Notes: generated by a model not told the origin, from the sequence alone. A stretch of DNA of 64,000 bases from Rugosimonospora africana (GCF_016862975.1 NZ_BONZ01000038.1:176367-240366), one strand, 5' to 3'. Positions 42,054 through 50,700 are shown, counted from the first letter of the stretch. Program-made: numbers and translations.

Positions 42054-42812
42054 TCAGCGCGCGAAGAAGGTCCGCAGCCGGTACCGGCCGCCGTGGTACG
42101 TGATGGCCGACGTGAACACCGGTCGGTCGGACGCGTCGAGCACGGTCTGCTGCATGACCAGCACCGGTTCCCCCACCGCCAGCCCGAGCCGGTCGGCCAG
42201 CTCGCGCCCGGCCGGCATCGCCTCGATCGTGCACTCGGCCCGCGAGATGTCCACACCGGCGTCGGTGAGCTGGCGGTACAGCGAGCCGGTGGTGAAGTCG
42301 ATCCGGTCGAAGCCGGGGGCGAAGACCGTCGGTACGGTCGACGAGTCCACCGCGGTCGGCACCCCGTCCAGCAGCCGCACCCGGCGCAGCTGGAACACCG
42401 GCGTACCCGGGGCGATGGACAGCTTCTCCGCCTCGTCGAGACTCGCTGGTACGGTCTCCTGCCGGGTCACCTCGGAGGTCGCCGTGAGCCCCATGCGCTG
42501 CGCCGTCTCGGTGAACGACTCCAGGCTGTTGGGCCAGTCGCCGCGCCGCTGGCCGGTGCCGGCGATGTACCAGCCGCGACCGTGCGACGACGTCACCACG
42601 CCGTCGTCGACGAGCCGCCCCAGCGCCTTGCGCAGCGTCACCCGGCTGATCCGCAGGCGCTGGCACAGTTCCCGTTCCGGGGGCAGGCGCATGCCGGGCC
42701 GCAGCACCCCGTCGGCGACGTCCCGCATGATCGCGTCGACCGCCTGGCGCCACAGCGGCTCCGGGTACTCCGAGGCCAGTGGCGCCGGCGGCGGACCGGT
42801 ACGGACCGTCAT
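42054..42812 (-). CDS. GntR/HutC-family regulator 1
   Basis: A 252-residue regulator. The winged helix (about 15-85) has GVLRPGMRLPPERELCQRLR and ISRVTLRKALGRLV; the UTRA ligand domain follows (IAPGTPVFQLRRVRLLDGVP, then the C-terminal ITYHGGRYRLRTFFAR). It is a close paralogue of the GntR at 47210-48001; the two share most of the DNA-binding helix and the last ten residues. The start overlaps the stop of the oxidoreductase gene (ATGA), so the pair forms an operon. The ligand is probably a phosphorylated sugar of this island. Confidence 0.87.
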   Translation of the reverse strand: MTVRTGPPPAPLASEYPEPLWRQAVDAIMRDVADGVLRPGMRLPPERELCQRLRISRVTLRKALGRLVDDGVVTSSHGRGWYIAGTGQRRGDWPNSLESFTETAQRMGLTATSEVTRQETVPASLDEAEKLSIAPGTPVFQLRRVRLLDGVPTAVDSSTVPTVFAPGFDRIDFTTGSLYRQLTDAGVDISRAECTIEAMPAGRELADRLGLAVGEPVLVMQQTVLDASDRPVFTSAITYHGGRYRLRTFFAR

Positions 42813-43861
42813 CGCTTTCCGTCGGCGGACAGCAGTACCGGCTCCCAGACCCCGGAGGTCATCGAGCGGTAGCAGGCGTCCAGGACGCAGTTGACGATGT
42901 GCCCGTCCTCGAACGTCTCCATCGGCGCGACGCCCTTGGCGAAGCAGTCGACGAAGTGGCGCATCTCCTGGGAGAAGCCGTAGGCACGCGCCTCCTCCGG
43001 CACCGGGTACACCCAGCCGGTGTCCGCGTCGGCCTTCTCCACCAGGTATCCGGCCGGGTTCTCGATGAAGCCCCAGACCGGGGTGGAGGAGGTGTCCGTG
43101 ACGAGGCGGCCGGCGCTGCCCACGAGTTCGTGGCGCAGTTGCATGCCGCCCTTCTCGATCCAGGACGACTCCACCGTGGCCAGCTGACCGCCGGCGAACT
43201 TCAGCAGCGCGATCGCGGTGTCCTCGCCGGTCGTCTTGTCCGCGTGGGCGAGCGTGGCGCCCCAGGCGAACACCTCGGTGATCGGGTTGTCCTTGCCGAA
43301 GAAGTGCCGCGCGGACTCGATGGTGTGGCAGCCCATGTCCAGCAGCGCACCGCCGCCCGCGGTCTGCGCGTCCCAGAAGTGCGGCGCGTGCGGGCCGGAG
43401 TGCGCCTCGCGGGCCCGCATCGTCAGCACCTTGCCGATCGCGCCGGCCGCCACCATCTGGTGCGCCTTCGCGATGTTCGGCGAGAAGACCGAGCTTTCCG
43501 CGTACCCGTGCCAGACGCCCGCGCGCCGGACAGTGTCCAGGATCTCGGCCGCCTCCGCGCCGTTGCGCGCCAGCGGCTTGGTGCACACGATGCCCTTGCC
43601 CGCGGCGGCCGCGATGCTCACCGCCTCGGCGTGCACCTCGTTCGGCAGCCCGATGACGACGAGGTCCACCTCCGGGTCGGCGCACAGCTTCGCCAGGTCC
43701 GTGTACTGGCGGTCGATCGGGCCCCACTTCTGCGCCAGCTCGGCGGCCCGGGCCGCGTCGCGCGAGTAGTTGGCCACGATCCGCGCGTCGCGCACGTCCT
43801 GCAACGCGTCGGCGTAGGTGTCACCGATGAAGCCCGAACCCAACAGACCGACGCCGATCAC
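42809..43861 (-). CDS. Gfo/Idh/MocA-family oxidoreductase 1
   Basis: A 350-residue NAD(P)-dependent sugar or cyclitol dehydrogenase. The Rossmann start is GVGLLGSGFIGDTYADAL, the cofactor motif CTKPLARN stands in the place of the usual EKP, and the catalytic His region is LLDMGCHTIESARHFFG. GTG 43861 follows GGAGG. It is divergent from the isomerase-oxidoreductase-SIS operon, and coupled to GntR 1. The exact sugar is unknown. Confidence 0.85.
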   Translation of the reverse strand: MIGVGLLGSGFIGDTYADALQDVRDARIVANYSRDAARAAELAQKWGPIDRQYTDLAKLCADPEVDLVVIGLPNEVHAEAVSIAAAAGKGIVCTKPLARNGAEAAEILDTVRRAGVWHGYAESSVFSPNIAKAHQMVAAGAIGKVLTMRAREAHSGPHAPHFWDAQTAGGGALLDMGCHTIESARHFFGKDNPITEVFAWGATLAHADKTTGEDTAIALLKFAGGQLATVESSWIEKGGMQLRHELVGSAGRLVTDTSSTPVWGFIENPAGYLVEKADADTGWVYPVPEEARAYGFSQEMRHFVDCFAKGVAPMETFEDGHIVNCVLDACYRSMTSGVWEPVLLSADGKR

Positions 43862-44207
43862 CGTTCAACCTCCATGCTCGTCGATGGCGTCCGCGAATCG
43901 CGCCGCGGATCACCCCAGGCGAACCACAAAATACCACATGAGACCCGCAAGGGAACCCGCGCGATCCGCGGGCGCGTTGCCCTCGGCGACCCGGAAACCT
44001 CTTACTCCATGGGCATCCGTCGCCGGCAGCGGCACTCGTCGCGAGCCTGGCGAGGTCGCGCGAAAACCAGACAGGGTCTGCCAGTGGACGTGTTTTGGAC
44101 TCCTTTGGTAGCGTGCGGTCTATGCCTGTCGCCGATGTGGTCTGCGTATCCCGCGGCACGACCTGACGGCGACGCTCACCCACCACCCGATCCGCAAGGG
44201 GGCATCC
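43862..44207. promoter_or_regulatory. Divergent promoter region of the sugar operons
   Basis: 346 bp without a gene. It holds an inverted repeat CCCGCG-CGATC-CGCGGG (43956-43972) and an AT-richer patch near 44085-44110 (GTGTTTTGGACTCCTTTGG, TAGCGT) where the rightward promoter probably lies. A GntR site is expected, but I cannot define it. Confidence 0.45.
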
Positions 44208-44960
44208 ATGCCAGGCGATGTCAATATCGCTGTCCAGCTGTTCAGCGTGCGCGACCATCTCGGACCGGAACTCGGCGAGACGTGCAAGCAGCTCGCGCAG
44301 ATCGGGTACAGCCACATCGAGCCGTACGACATCATCGGCGACACCCCGGCCCTGCGGCGGGCCATGGACGACAGCGGACTTCGGGCCGCCTCGGCCCACG
44401 CGAACGTGCTCACCGACAACCGCGACCGCATGATCGAGGCGGCCGGGCAGCTCGGCATCGGTACCCTCATCGTGCCGTGGGTCGAGGCCGCCCGGTACTA
44501 CGACGACCGGGCCGGCATCGAGGAGCTGGCCGCCGGCATCAACGCCGCCGCGCGGGTGGCTGCCGACCACGGCATCCGGATCGGCTACCACAACCACGAG
44601 TTCGAGTTCGACCACCGGGTCGACGGGCGGCCCGGCTACGAGCTGCTGGTCGACCTGCTGGACGACGACGTCATCCTGCAGGTGGACTGCTTCTGGGCGA
44701 GCGTGGGCGGCACCGACCCGCTGGACCTGCTGCCCCGGCTCGGCAAGCGGGTGCGGTACCTGCACGTGGCGTACTCGCCGGTACCCGACCCGACGAAGCC
44801 CCCGCTGCTCGGCGGGGACGGAACCCTGCACCTGCCGGAGATCATCCGGGGCAGCGCGGACAACGTCGAGATGTGCGTCGTCGAGGTGGTCACCGAGCGG
44901 CCCATCTTCGACGCGCTGCGGGAGAACTACGAGTACTTCCGCGGGGTGCTGGTCGCATGA
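44208..44960 (+). CDS. Sugar phosphate isomerase/epimerase (xylose isomerase-like TIM barrel) 1
   Basis: A 250-residue AP-endonuclease-2 type TIM barrel. Metal-binding landmarks are IGYHNHEFEF near residue 125, LQVDCFWASVGG near 160, and RYLHVAY near 185. It likely interconverts a ketose/aldose or an inositol-type intermediate. ATG 44208 follows AAGGGGGC. It heads an operon in which each start overlaps the previous stop (44957-44960, 46054-46057). Its paralogue at 49081 lacks no core motif but contains an 18-residue insertion absent here. Confidence 0.82.
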   Translation: MPGDVNIAVQLFSVRDHLGPELGETCKQLAQIGYSHIEPYDIIGDTPALRRAMDDSGLRAASAHANVLTDNRDRMIEAAGQLGIGTLIVPWVEAARYYDDRAGIEELAAGINAAARVAADHGIRIGYHNHEFEFDHRVDGRPGYELLVDLLDDDVILQVDCFWASVGGTDPLDLLPRLGKRVRYLHVAYSPVPDPTKPPLLGGDGTLHLPEIIRGSADNVEMCVVEVVTERPIFDALRENYEYFRGVLVA

Positions 44961-46057
44961 CGGGCCCGGTGAAGGTCGGCGTCATCGGCGCCGGCAACAT
45001 CTCCGACCAGTACCTGCGCAACCTCGTCGGGTACCCGGACGTCGAGGTCGTCGCGGTCGCGGACCTGGACACCGCCCGCGCCCGCGAGCAGGCGACCACG
45101 TACGGCGTCCCCTCCGCCGGTACGGTCGACGAACTGCTCGCCCGGCCGGACATCGAGCTGGTGCTGAACCTGACCATCCCCCGGGCGCACGCCGAGGTGG
45201 CGATGGCCGTCGTGCGGGCGGGCAAGCACGTGTGGGGCGAGAAGCCCATCACGATGGACCGGGCCTCGGCCCGCCGGTTGCTGGACGCGGCCCGCGAACG
45301 GGGCGTACTGGTCGGCAACGCGCCGGACACCGTCCTCGGCGACGGGATCCAGACCTCCCGCCGGCTGCTCGAGGCGGGCCGGATCGGCACCCCGCAGACG
45401 GTGCTGACCATCATGCAGGGACCCGGGCCGGACGCCTGGCACCCGCGCCCGCAGTTCCTGTTCGCCCGCGGCGCCGGGCCGCTGTTCGACATCGGCCCGT
45501 ACCACGTCGCCACCATGGTGCACCTGCTCGGACCGGTCGAGGGAGTGCAGGCGTCCGGGCACCGGGCCCGGGCGGTGCGCACGGTCGGCTCCGGGCCGGA
45601 CGCCGGCACCACGTTCCCGGTCGAGGTTCACACCCACGTCAGCGTGCTGATCCGCTTCGAGTCCGGAGTGGTCGGCACCACCCTGCTCAGCTTCGACTCG
45701 CCGCTGCGCCGGCAGACCTTCGAGATCACCGGATCCGAGGGGACGCTGAAGGTACCGGTGGACAGCTTCGACGGCGCCAGCGAGATCATGCCGGCCGGTT
45801 CGGCGGACCAGGTCTGGGAGCGGGTCGACCCGGACGGCGAGCCGCGCGGGTTCGGTGTCGGCGCGCTGGAGATGGCCCGCGCGCTGCGGTCCGGGCAGAC
45901 TCCGCGGGCCAGCGGGGCGCTGGCCTACCACGTGCTGGACGTGATGCTCGCGGTCGAGGAGTCGATCGCGGCCGGCACTCCGGTGAAGGTGGACAGCAGC
46001 TTCGAGCCGACCCCCGCGCTGCCGGCCGGCTGGGACACCCGCGAGCGCACGCTGTGA
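44957..46057 (+). CDS. Gfo/Idh/MocA-family oxidoreductase 2
   Basis: A 366-residue dehydrogenase. Rossmann motif VGVIGAGNISDQYL, cofactor motif WGEKPITMD near residue 97, and LFDIGPYHVATMVHLLG, which carries the catalytic His, are all present. It should oxidise a sugar or cyclitol hydroxyl using NAD(P). ATG 44957 overlaps the isomerase stop. The classical EKP motif differs from the TKP of oxidoreductase 1, so the two are not recent duplicates. Confidence 0.86.
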   Translation: MTGPVKVGVIGAGNISDQYLRNLVGYPDVEVVAVADLDTARAREQATTYGVPSAGTVDELLARPDIELVLNLTIPRAHAEVAMAVVRAGKHVWGEKPITMDRASARRLLDAARERGVLVGNAPDTVLGDGIQTSRRLLEAGRIGTPQTVLTIMQGPGPDAWHPRPQFLFARGAGPLFDIGPYHVATMVHLLGPVEGVQASGHRARAVRTVGSGPDAGTTFPVEVHTHVSVLIRFESGVVGTTLLSFDSPLRRQTFEITGSEGTLKVPVDSFDGASEIMPAGSADQVWERVDPDGEPRGFGVGALEMARALRSGQTPRASGALAYHVLDVMLAVEESIAAGTPVKVDSSFEPTPALPAGWDTRERTL

Positions 46058-47133
46058 GCGCCACGGCACCCCGGGGGGCGGGGACCGCCGAGTCGACGGG
46101 CGCGGTCGTGCGCGGGTACATCACGTACGCCAGCGCCCGGCACAGCCAGGCGGACACCCTGGAACGGGTCATCGCGTCGGTACGCGCCCAGGTGTCCGCG
46201 CGCCAGGCCGCCGGCGAGTTCACCGGGCCGGGGCCGATCTTCGTCGGCATCGGCAACAGCTTCGCCGCGGCGTGCGCACCGGTCTGGGCGCTGCGCGGCA
46301 GGGGCATCCACTCCTGGCGGCTGGCTTCCGGCGACTACCCGGTGCCGTTCCCGGACAGCGCGCACCCGATCATCGGCATCTCGCAGAGCGGCCGCAGCCC
46401 GGAGACCCTGGCGGTGCTCGCCGGGGCGGCCGGCCGGCCGCGGTACGCGGTGGTCAACAACGACCCGTCCCCGATGACCGCGGTGCTGCAGGACGTCGTC
46501 GGGCTCGGCAACATCGCGGACAGCTACGCCTCCACCATCGGGTTCACCGCCACGGTGGCCGCGCTGGGACTGATCGCCGACGCCTGGGACGGCGGCGCGG
46601 TGGATCCGGCGTGGGACGAGCTGCCGGCGCACTTCCGTGCCCTGGAGCGGCGGCTCGACGAGCAGCTCCCGGAGATGGCGGCGGCACTGGTCGGTGCGGG
46701 CTACGCCGACTTCGTCGGCGCCGGCCCGTCGCTGGGCTCGGCGGAGTGCGGCGCGCTGCTGCTGCGCGAGGTGGCGCGGGTGCCGGCCACCCCGATGAGT
46801 ACCCGGCAGTACCTGCACGGTGCCATGGAGTCGGCCGGCGGCGGCGTGCACGTGCTGCTCGGCGACGAGCGTGAGCTGGACCTGGCCGATACTCTCGCCG
46901 GGGCCGGACATCCGGTCATCCTGGTCACCGGTGCGCAGCGCGTGCCCGACCGGCCCGGGGTCGGCGTCGTCCGGCTGCCCCGCGTCCCGGTCGCGCCGAG
47001 GGCCATCCTGGAGGCGCTGGTGATGCAGGCGTTGGCCGGCGAGGCGGCCGACCGGCGCGGCATCACGATCGAGGAGTTCGTGTTCCACAACAGCGACACG
47101 AAGGTCGCTCCGGAAGCCGGCACCCCGGCGTGA
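46054..47133 (+). CDS. SIS-domain phosphosugar isomerase/deaminase-like protein
   Basis: A 359-residue protein with two SIS domains, like the isomerase half of GlmS and AgaS-type amino-sugar-phosphate deaminases. Domain 1 has FVGIGNSFAAACAP, GISQSGRSPETL (the SxSGxSxxT phosphate loop) and VNNDPSPM. Domain 2 has FVGAGPSLGSAECGALLLRE and a YLHGAMESAGGG segment. GTG 46054 overlaps the previous stop (GTGA). It is good evidence that an amino sugar or its phosphate is degraded in this island. It ends at a very strong terminator. Confidence 0.82.
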   Translation: MSATAPRGAGTAESTGAVVRGYITYASARHSQADTLERVIASVRAQVSARQAAGEFTGPGPIFVGIGNSFAAACAPVWALRGRGIHSWRLASGDYPVPFPDSAHPIIGISQSGRSPETLAVLAGAAGRPRYAVVNNDPSPMTAVLQDVVGLGNIADSYASTIGFTATVAALGLIADAWDGGAVDPAWDELPAHFRALERRLDEQLPEMAAALVGAGYADFVGAGPSLGSAECGALLLREVARVPATPMSTRQYLHGAMESAGGGVHVLLGDERELDLADTLAGAGHPVILVTGAQRVPDRPGVGVVRLPRVPVAPRAILEALVMQALAGEAADRRGITIEEFVFHNSDTKVAPEAGTPA

Positions 47134-47153
47134 CCGGACCCGCCGACGGCACT

Positions 47154-47190
47154 CCGGCGTTCCCGGACCGGACCGGTCCGGGAACGCCGG
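47154..47190. terminator. Perfect 17-bp-arm bidirectional terminator
   Basis: CCGGCGTTCCCGGACCG and CGGTCCGGGAACGCCGG pair perfectly around GAC, between the convergent SIS and GntR 2 genes. Confidence 0.85.
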
Positions 47191-47209
47191 GCGTCACGTG
47201 TCGGCCGGG

Positions 47210-48001
47210 TCAGTCCGCGGCCGCCTGGCGCGGGCGGGACGGCGCGGCCGAGCGGGCGAAGAAAGTCCGCAGCCGGTACCGCTCGCCGTTGTACGTGATG
47301 GTCGACGCGAACAGCGGCCGGTCGGTGTCGTCGACCACCAACTGGCGCATCACCAGCACCGGCTTGCCCACCGCGAGGTCGAGGTGCCGGGCCAGCTCCC
47401 CGTCGGCGGGCCGCGCCTCGATGGTCGAGTCGGCCCGGCGCAGCTCGACACCGGCCGCCGACACCCGGTCGTAGAACGATGCCGTGGCAAAGTCCGCCTT
47501 CGGCAGGTCGGGGGCCAGCGACAGGGGGATCCGGGTGAGGTCGACCGCGATCGGTACCCCGGACAGCAGCCGTACCCGCTCCAGGTGAAACATCGGCGTA
47601 CCGGGCGCGATCGACAACTCCTCGGCCTCGTCGAGGGTGGCCGCGACCGTTTCCGCGCGCAGCACCCGGGAACTGGCGACCAGCCCCATTCTGCTGGCGG
47701 TCTCGGTGAATGACTCGAGGCTGTTGGGCCATTCCTTGCGCGGCGGCGTGCCGTTGACGTACCAGCCGCGACCGTGCGAGGAATTGACCATGCCCTCGCG
47801 GACCAGTTCGCCCAGTGCCTTGCGCAGGGTCACCCGGCTGATATTGAGCTGGAGACACAGTTCCCGCTCCGGCGGCAGCCGCATGCCCGGGCGGAGGTTG
47901 CCCCTGGCGATCTCCTCCTTGACCAGGTTGGCCGCCTGAATCCACAGCGGATCAGGGTAATCGGGCCTGATCGACGTCATTGTGTCGTCGTCGACACTCA
48001 T
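47210..48001 (-). CDS. GntR/HutC-family regulator 2
   Basis: A 263-residue paralogue of GntR 1. The winged helix has GNLRPGMRLPPERELCLQLN and ISRVTLRKALGELV; the UTRA domain has IAPGTPMFHLERVRLLSGVP and a C-terminal ITYNGERYRLRTFFAR. I choose ATG 48001 (GGGAG upstream); a longer frame to 48037 would overlap the CAATG/CATTG inverted repeat at 48035-48049, its likely operator. It is last in the minus-strand direction of the importer genes, but the operator suggests its own promoter. Confidence 0.87.
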   Translation of the reverse strand: MSVDDDTMTSIRPDYPDPLWIQAANLVKEEIARGNLRPGMRLPPERELCLQLNISRVTLRKALGELVREGMVNSSHGRGWYVNGTPPRKEWPNSLESFTETASRMGLVASSRVLRAETVAATLDEAEELSIAPGTPMFHLERVRLLSGVPIAVDLTRIPLSLAPDLPKADFATASFYDRVSAAGVELRRADSTIEARPADGELARHLDLAVGKPVLVMRQLVVDDTDRPLFASTITYNGERYRLRTFFARSAAPSRPRQAAAD

Positions 48002-48034
48002 TTCGGCACGGCTCCCACCTGCTCTGGCGACGGT

Positions 48035-48049
48035 CAATGGTACTCATTG
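48035..48049. promoter_or_regulatory. GntR-type operator
   Basis: CAATGGTACTCATTG has perfect 5-bp arms CAATG/CATTG around GTACT, 33 bp upstream of the GntR 2 start. Size and position suit autoregulation. Confidence 0.55.
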
Positions 48050-48097
48050 TGCCGTCCCCGCTCACTCAACCGATCCGACTGGCCGCAATCAGTCGAC

Positions 48098-48124
48098 CAG
48101 TCGATCAAACGGCCAGTCGATCAA
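48098..48124. repeat. 16-bp direct repeat at gene end
   Basis: CCAGTCGATCAAA occurs twice with a CGG spacer, overlapping the last codons and stop of the epimerase gene. Confidence 0.6.
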
Positions 48125-49079
48125 ATGCGGCATCCAGGTTCGCGTCGACGCGCTTGCGGGCCGGGTCGGCGTCGTACCACTCGACGATCTGTCTCGCACC
48201 GGCCGAGAACGGCACCCGCGCGGCGAATCCCGGTACCAGCCGCTGAAGCTTCGTACTGTCGAAGAACAGCGAGTGCCCGAAGTCGTGCCGCAGGACCGGT
48301 CCCCAGTTCGGCACCTCGGTCTCGATGGACTCGCTGGACCGGTGGGCCAGCAGCGCCGGCACGCCCGCCGCTGCGGCGAGCGCCTGGTGGATCTGATCCC
48401 AGGTGAGGATCTCCCCGCTGGTGACGTTGACGCTCTCCCCCACCGCGTGGAGGTTGCCCAGCAGCGGCACGAACGCTCGGGCGAAGTCCTCGCTGTGCGT
48501 CAGGTTCCACAGCGAGGAGCCGTCGCCGTGTACCACCGCGGGGCGGCCCCGGCGCATCCGGTCGATCGCCGTCCAACCGGCGAGGACCGGCACCACCGTA
48601 CGGTCGTAGACGTGCGCCGGGCGCACGATGGTGACCGGGAAGTCCCGCTCCCGGTACGCCGCCTCCAGCAGCGTCTCGCAGTCCAGCTTGTCCTTCGGGT
48701 ACGGCCAGGCGTTGTTGCGCCGGGGGCTGGACTCGGTCACCGGCAGCTGCGGTACCGGCCGGCTGAACACCGAAGCGGTGCTGATGAACACGTACTGGCC
48801 GACCCGGCCCGCGAACATGTCGACGTCCGGGGCCAGCTGAGCCGGGGTGAACCCGACCCAGTTGACCACCGCGTCGTACCCGGTGGCGCCCAGCGCGATA
48901 CGCAGCGCGGCCGGATCGCGGACGTCGGCGTGCACGTGCCGGGCACCGTCCGGCACCGGCCACCTGCCGCCGTCGGTACGGGTGACCACGGTCAGGTCCA
49001 CACCCGCGCGTACCGCCTCGGCGGCGCACGCCGAACCGATCATCCCGGCTCCGCCCAGGAACGCGACTCTCAGGGCCAT
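48105..49079 (-). CDS. NAD-dependent epimerase/dehydratase (extended SDR)
   Basis: A 324-residue nucleotide-sugar epimerase-type protein. The NAD-binding start is VAFLGGAGMIGSACA, followed by VNWVGFTP, FISTASVFS, the active-site YPKDK (Tyr-x-x-x-Lys), and IVRPAHVYD. It probably acts on a free or activated sugar made by the neighbouring isomerases. The stop of the next upstream gene (49081) is one base from its ATG, so the two are in one operon. The 3' end lies in a short direct repeat, so the last residues (FDRLAV) may be newly acquired. Confidence 0.84.
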   Translation of the reverse strand: MALRVAFLGGAGMIGSACAAEAVRAGVDLTVVTRTDGGRWPVPDGARHVHADVRDPAALRIALGATGYDAVVNWVGFTPAQLAPDVDMFAGRVGQYVFISTASVFSRPVPQLPVTESSPRRNNAWPYPKDKLDCETLLEAAYRERDFPVTIVRPAHVYDRTVVPVLAGWTAIDRMRRGRPAVVHGDGSSLWNLTHSEDFARAFVPLLGNLHAVGESVNVTSGEILTWDQIHQALAAAAGVPALLAHRSSESIETEVPNWGPVLRHDFGHSLFFDSTKLQRLVPGFAARVPFSAGARQIVEWYDADPARKRVDANLDAAFDRLAV

Positions 49080-49080
49080 C

Positions 49081-49911
49081 TCAGCGCTCCGATCCGGCCG
49101 GGATCCGGCCCCGCGACAGGCCGTTTCCGACCAGGTACTGGTAGCTCTGCTGGAGCGCGGTGAACATGTCCATCCGGGACCGGTCCAGCTCGACGATGTG
49201 CCACCGCACGGACTCGCTCGCGCGCAGCGCGGCGGGGATGTCCACCGAGCCCTGGCCGACCGGGACCATGTAGTCCTCGTTGGTCTGCGCCGGCCCGTCC
49301 TTCACGTGCAGGAACCGCACCCGGTCTCCCAGGCCGCGGATGACCTGCGCCGGGTCGGCTCCGCCGAGCTGTGCCCAGTACATGTCCAGCTCGATGACCA
49401 CCCGCGGGTCGAGCAGGTCGAGCAGGATGTCGTACGCCGACTGTCCGTTCGACCAGTCCGGCTCGGCGCGTCTGGCGCCGCGCGGCGACCCGGACCAGTC
49501 GCCAAAGACGTTGGCGAACTCGGCGAAGTGGTTGTGGTACCCGATGGTCATGCCGTACGCGGCGGCCCGCTCGGCGCCCTCGTTGATCCGCTCGACGCCA
49601 CGGGCGATCGCCTCGGGGCTGTCGAACTCCTCGCGTTCCAGGCTCCACACCAGGGTCGTCGCACCCAGTTCCGCGTTCTCGTCGAGGATCCGGGTGGCGT
49701 CCGGGCCGGCCGGGAACGGCGCGTGCGCGCTGGACAGAGTCATTCCCAGCGAGTCGAGCAGCGCGCGCACCTTCGCCGGCTCGCGGCCGTGCAGGCCGAG
49801 CGGTTCGACCGCCAGGTACCCGAGTTCGCTGATCCGGGTCAGCACGCCCTCGAGGTCCTTGGCGGCCAGGTCGTGGAACGTCCACAGCTGGGCTGCGATG
49901 CCAGGCGGCAT
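49081..49911 (-). CDS. Xylose isomerase-like TIM barrel 2, interrupted in frame by the 52-bp element
   Basis: A 276-residue sugar phosphate isomerase/epimerase. It has IGYHNHFAEF near residue 125, IELDMYWAQLGG near 170, and RFLHVKDG near 195, so the metal site is intact. Compared with the paralogue at 44208, it has about 18 extra residues (GSPRGARRAEPDWSNG and flanks, about residues 138-155), encoded exactly where a 52-bp hairpin element copy lies (49450-49501). ATG 49911 follows GGGAG. The insertion is in the loop after the second metal motif and may leave the enzyme active. Confidence 0.82.
   Translation of the reverse strand: MPPGIAAQLWTFHDLAAKDLEGVLTRISELGYLAVEPLGLHGREPAKVRALLDSLGMTLSSAHAPFPAGPDATRILDENAELGATTLVWSLEREEFDSPEAIARGVERINEGAERAAAYGMTIGYHNHFAEFANVFGDWSGSPRGARRAEPDWSNGQSAYDILLDLLDPRVVIELDMYWAQLGGADPAQVIRGLGDRVRFLHVKDGPAQTNEDYMVPVGQGSVDIPAALRASESVRWHIVELDRSRMDMFTALQQSYQYLVGNGLSRGRIPAGSER
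49450..49501. repeat. 52-bp hairpin element inside a coding sequence, copy 5
   Basis: Begins CGACCAGTCCGGCTCG and ends ACCCGGACCAGTCG. With two extra bases it accounts for an 18-codon in-frame insertion in the isomerase gene. Confidence 0.82.
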
Positions 49912-49922
49912 GGGGTTCTCCC

Positions 49923-50603
49923 TCACTTCTGTTCGGACTTGCCGGCCCAGGCGACGGCCTGGCGGACGATGCGACGGAACGGCGGCTGGCCCCAGGCCCG
50001 CATGTCGTGGCCGAGCGCGAGGTAGCACACCCGGCCCGCGCCGACCTGGCGCGCGTACAGCACCGGGATGACCCGACCGTCGTCGCGCTCGCGCTCGGCG
50101 AGGACGGTCACGTTGTCGTCGGCGAACTCGAACTCGTAGTACTCGTCGAACAGCTCGAAGTCGCTGACGCCGTCGGTCACCGGGTGGGCGCCGGTCATGC
50201 GTACCCGGAACTGTCCCTCGTGGTGGCCGGGGCCGTGCGACAGGTACCGGTTGCCCAGCAGTTCGTACATCGGCCGGTCGGCGGGGTCCAGCCGGTCCCC
50301 GACCGTTGCCAGCACGTTGGTGGCGTGGACGGCCACCACTCCCTTGCCCGCGGCCACCAGGTCGGAAAGCGCGCTCTGCTGGGCGGTGGAGAACTGCCCG
50401 CCGGAGGTGTAGAGGAGGTAGACGTCGGCGTCGGCGGTGACCGGCGTCGGGTTGACGAAGCGCTGCATGCCGGCCCCGCGCCCGGTGACGAACCCGGCCT
50501 CGGTCCCGAGTGTCTGGAACACCGAGACCGCGCTGATCAGATCGTGGTGGATGTCGTCGCCGTTGACGATCGCCAGGGCCCGCTTGGCCGCTGCGTTGTT
50601 CAC
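49923..50603 (-). CDS. ThuA-like domain protein
   Basis: A 226-residue protein with the class I glutamine-amidotransferase-like fold of ThuA (trehalose utilisation). It shows DADVYLLYTSGGQFS, VAVHATN near residue 95, FELFDEYYEFEF and LALGHDMRAW. ThuA-like proteins occur with sugar ABC importers and dehydrogenases and are thought to oxidise or otherwise process disaccharides. GTG 50603 sits after a weak ribosome site. It lies between the isomerase and the importer binding protein, all on the minus strand. Confidence 0.78.
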   Translation of the reverse strand: MNNAAAKRALAIVNGDDIHHDLISAVSVFQTLGTEAGFVTGRGAGMQRFVNPTPVTADADVYLLYTSGGQFSTAQQSALSDLVAAGKGVVAVHATNVLATVGDRLDPADRPMYELLGNRYLSHGPGHHEGQFRVRMTGAHPVTDGVSDFELFDEYYEFEFADDNVTVLAERERDDGRVIPVLYARQVGAGRVCYLALGHDMRAWGQPPFRRIVRQAVAWAGKSEQK

Positions 50604-50630
50604 GATGATGCCCTACTCGAAGATCGGGGG

Positions 50631-50670
50631 GTGCCGCCGTCGCGACCCGGCCGGGTCGCGACGGCGGCAC
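50631..50670. terminator. Perfect 40-bp palindrome within the importer operon
   Basis: GTGCCGCCGTCGCGACCCGG followed directly by its exact reverse complement. It lies between the binding-protein stop and the ThuA-like start. It probably acts as a partial terminator or 3' stabiliser that raises binding-protein mRNA over downstream genes, a common device in ABC importer operons. Confidence 0.75.
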
Positions 50671-50700
50671 GTGACAGTGCCGTTTCCCAGGCCCGGCGGC

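Noticed and set aside
42779..46057. A long plus-strand frame spanning GntR 1 to oxidoreductase 2
   Set aside because: Only its last third (44957-46057) is the real oxidoreductase; the rest is antisense to GntR 1 and oxidoreductase 1.
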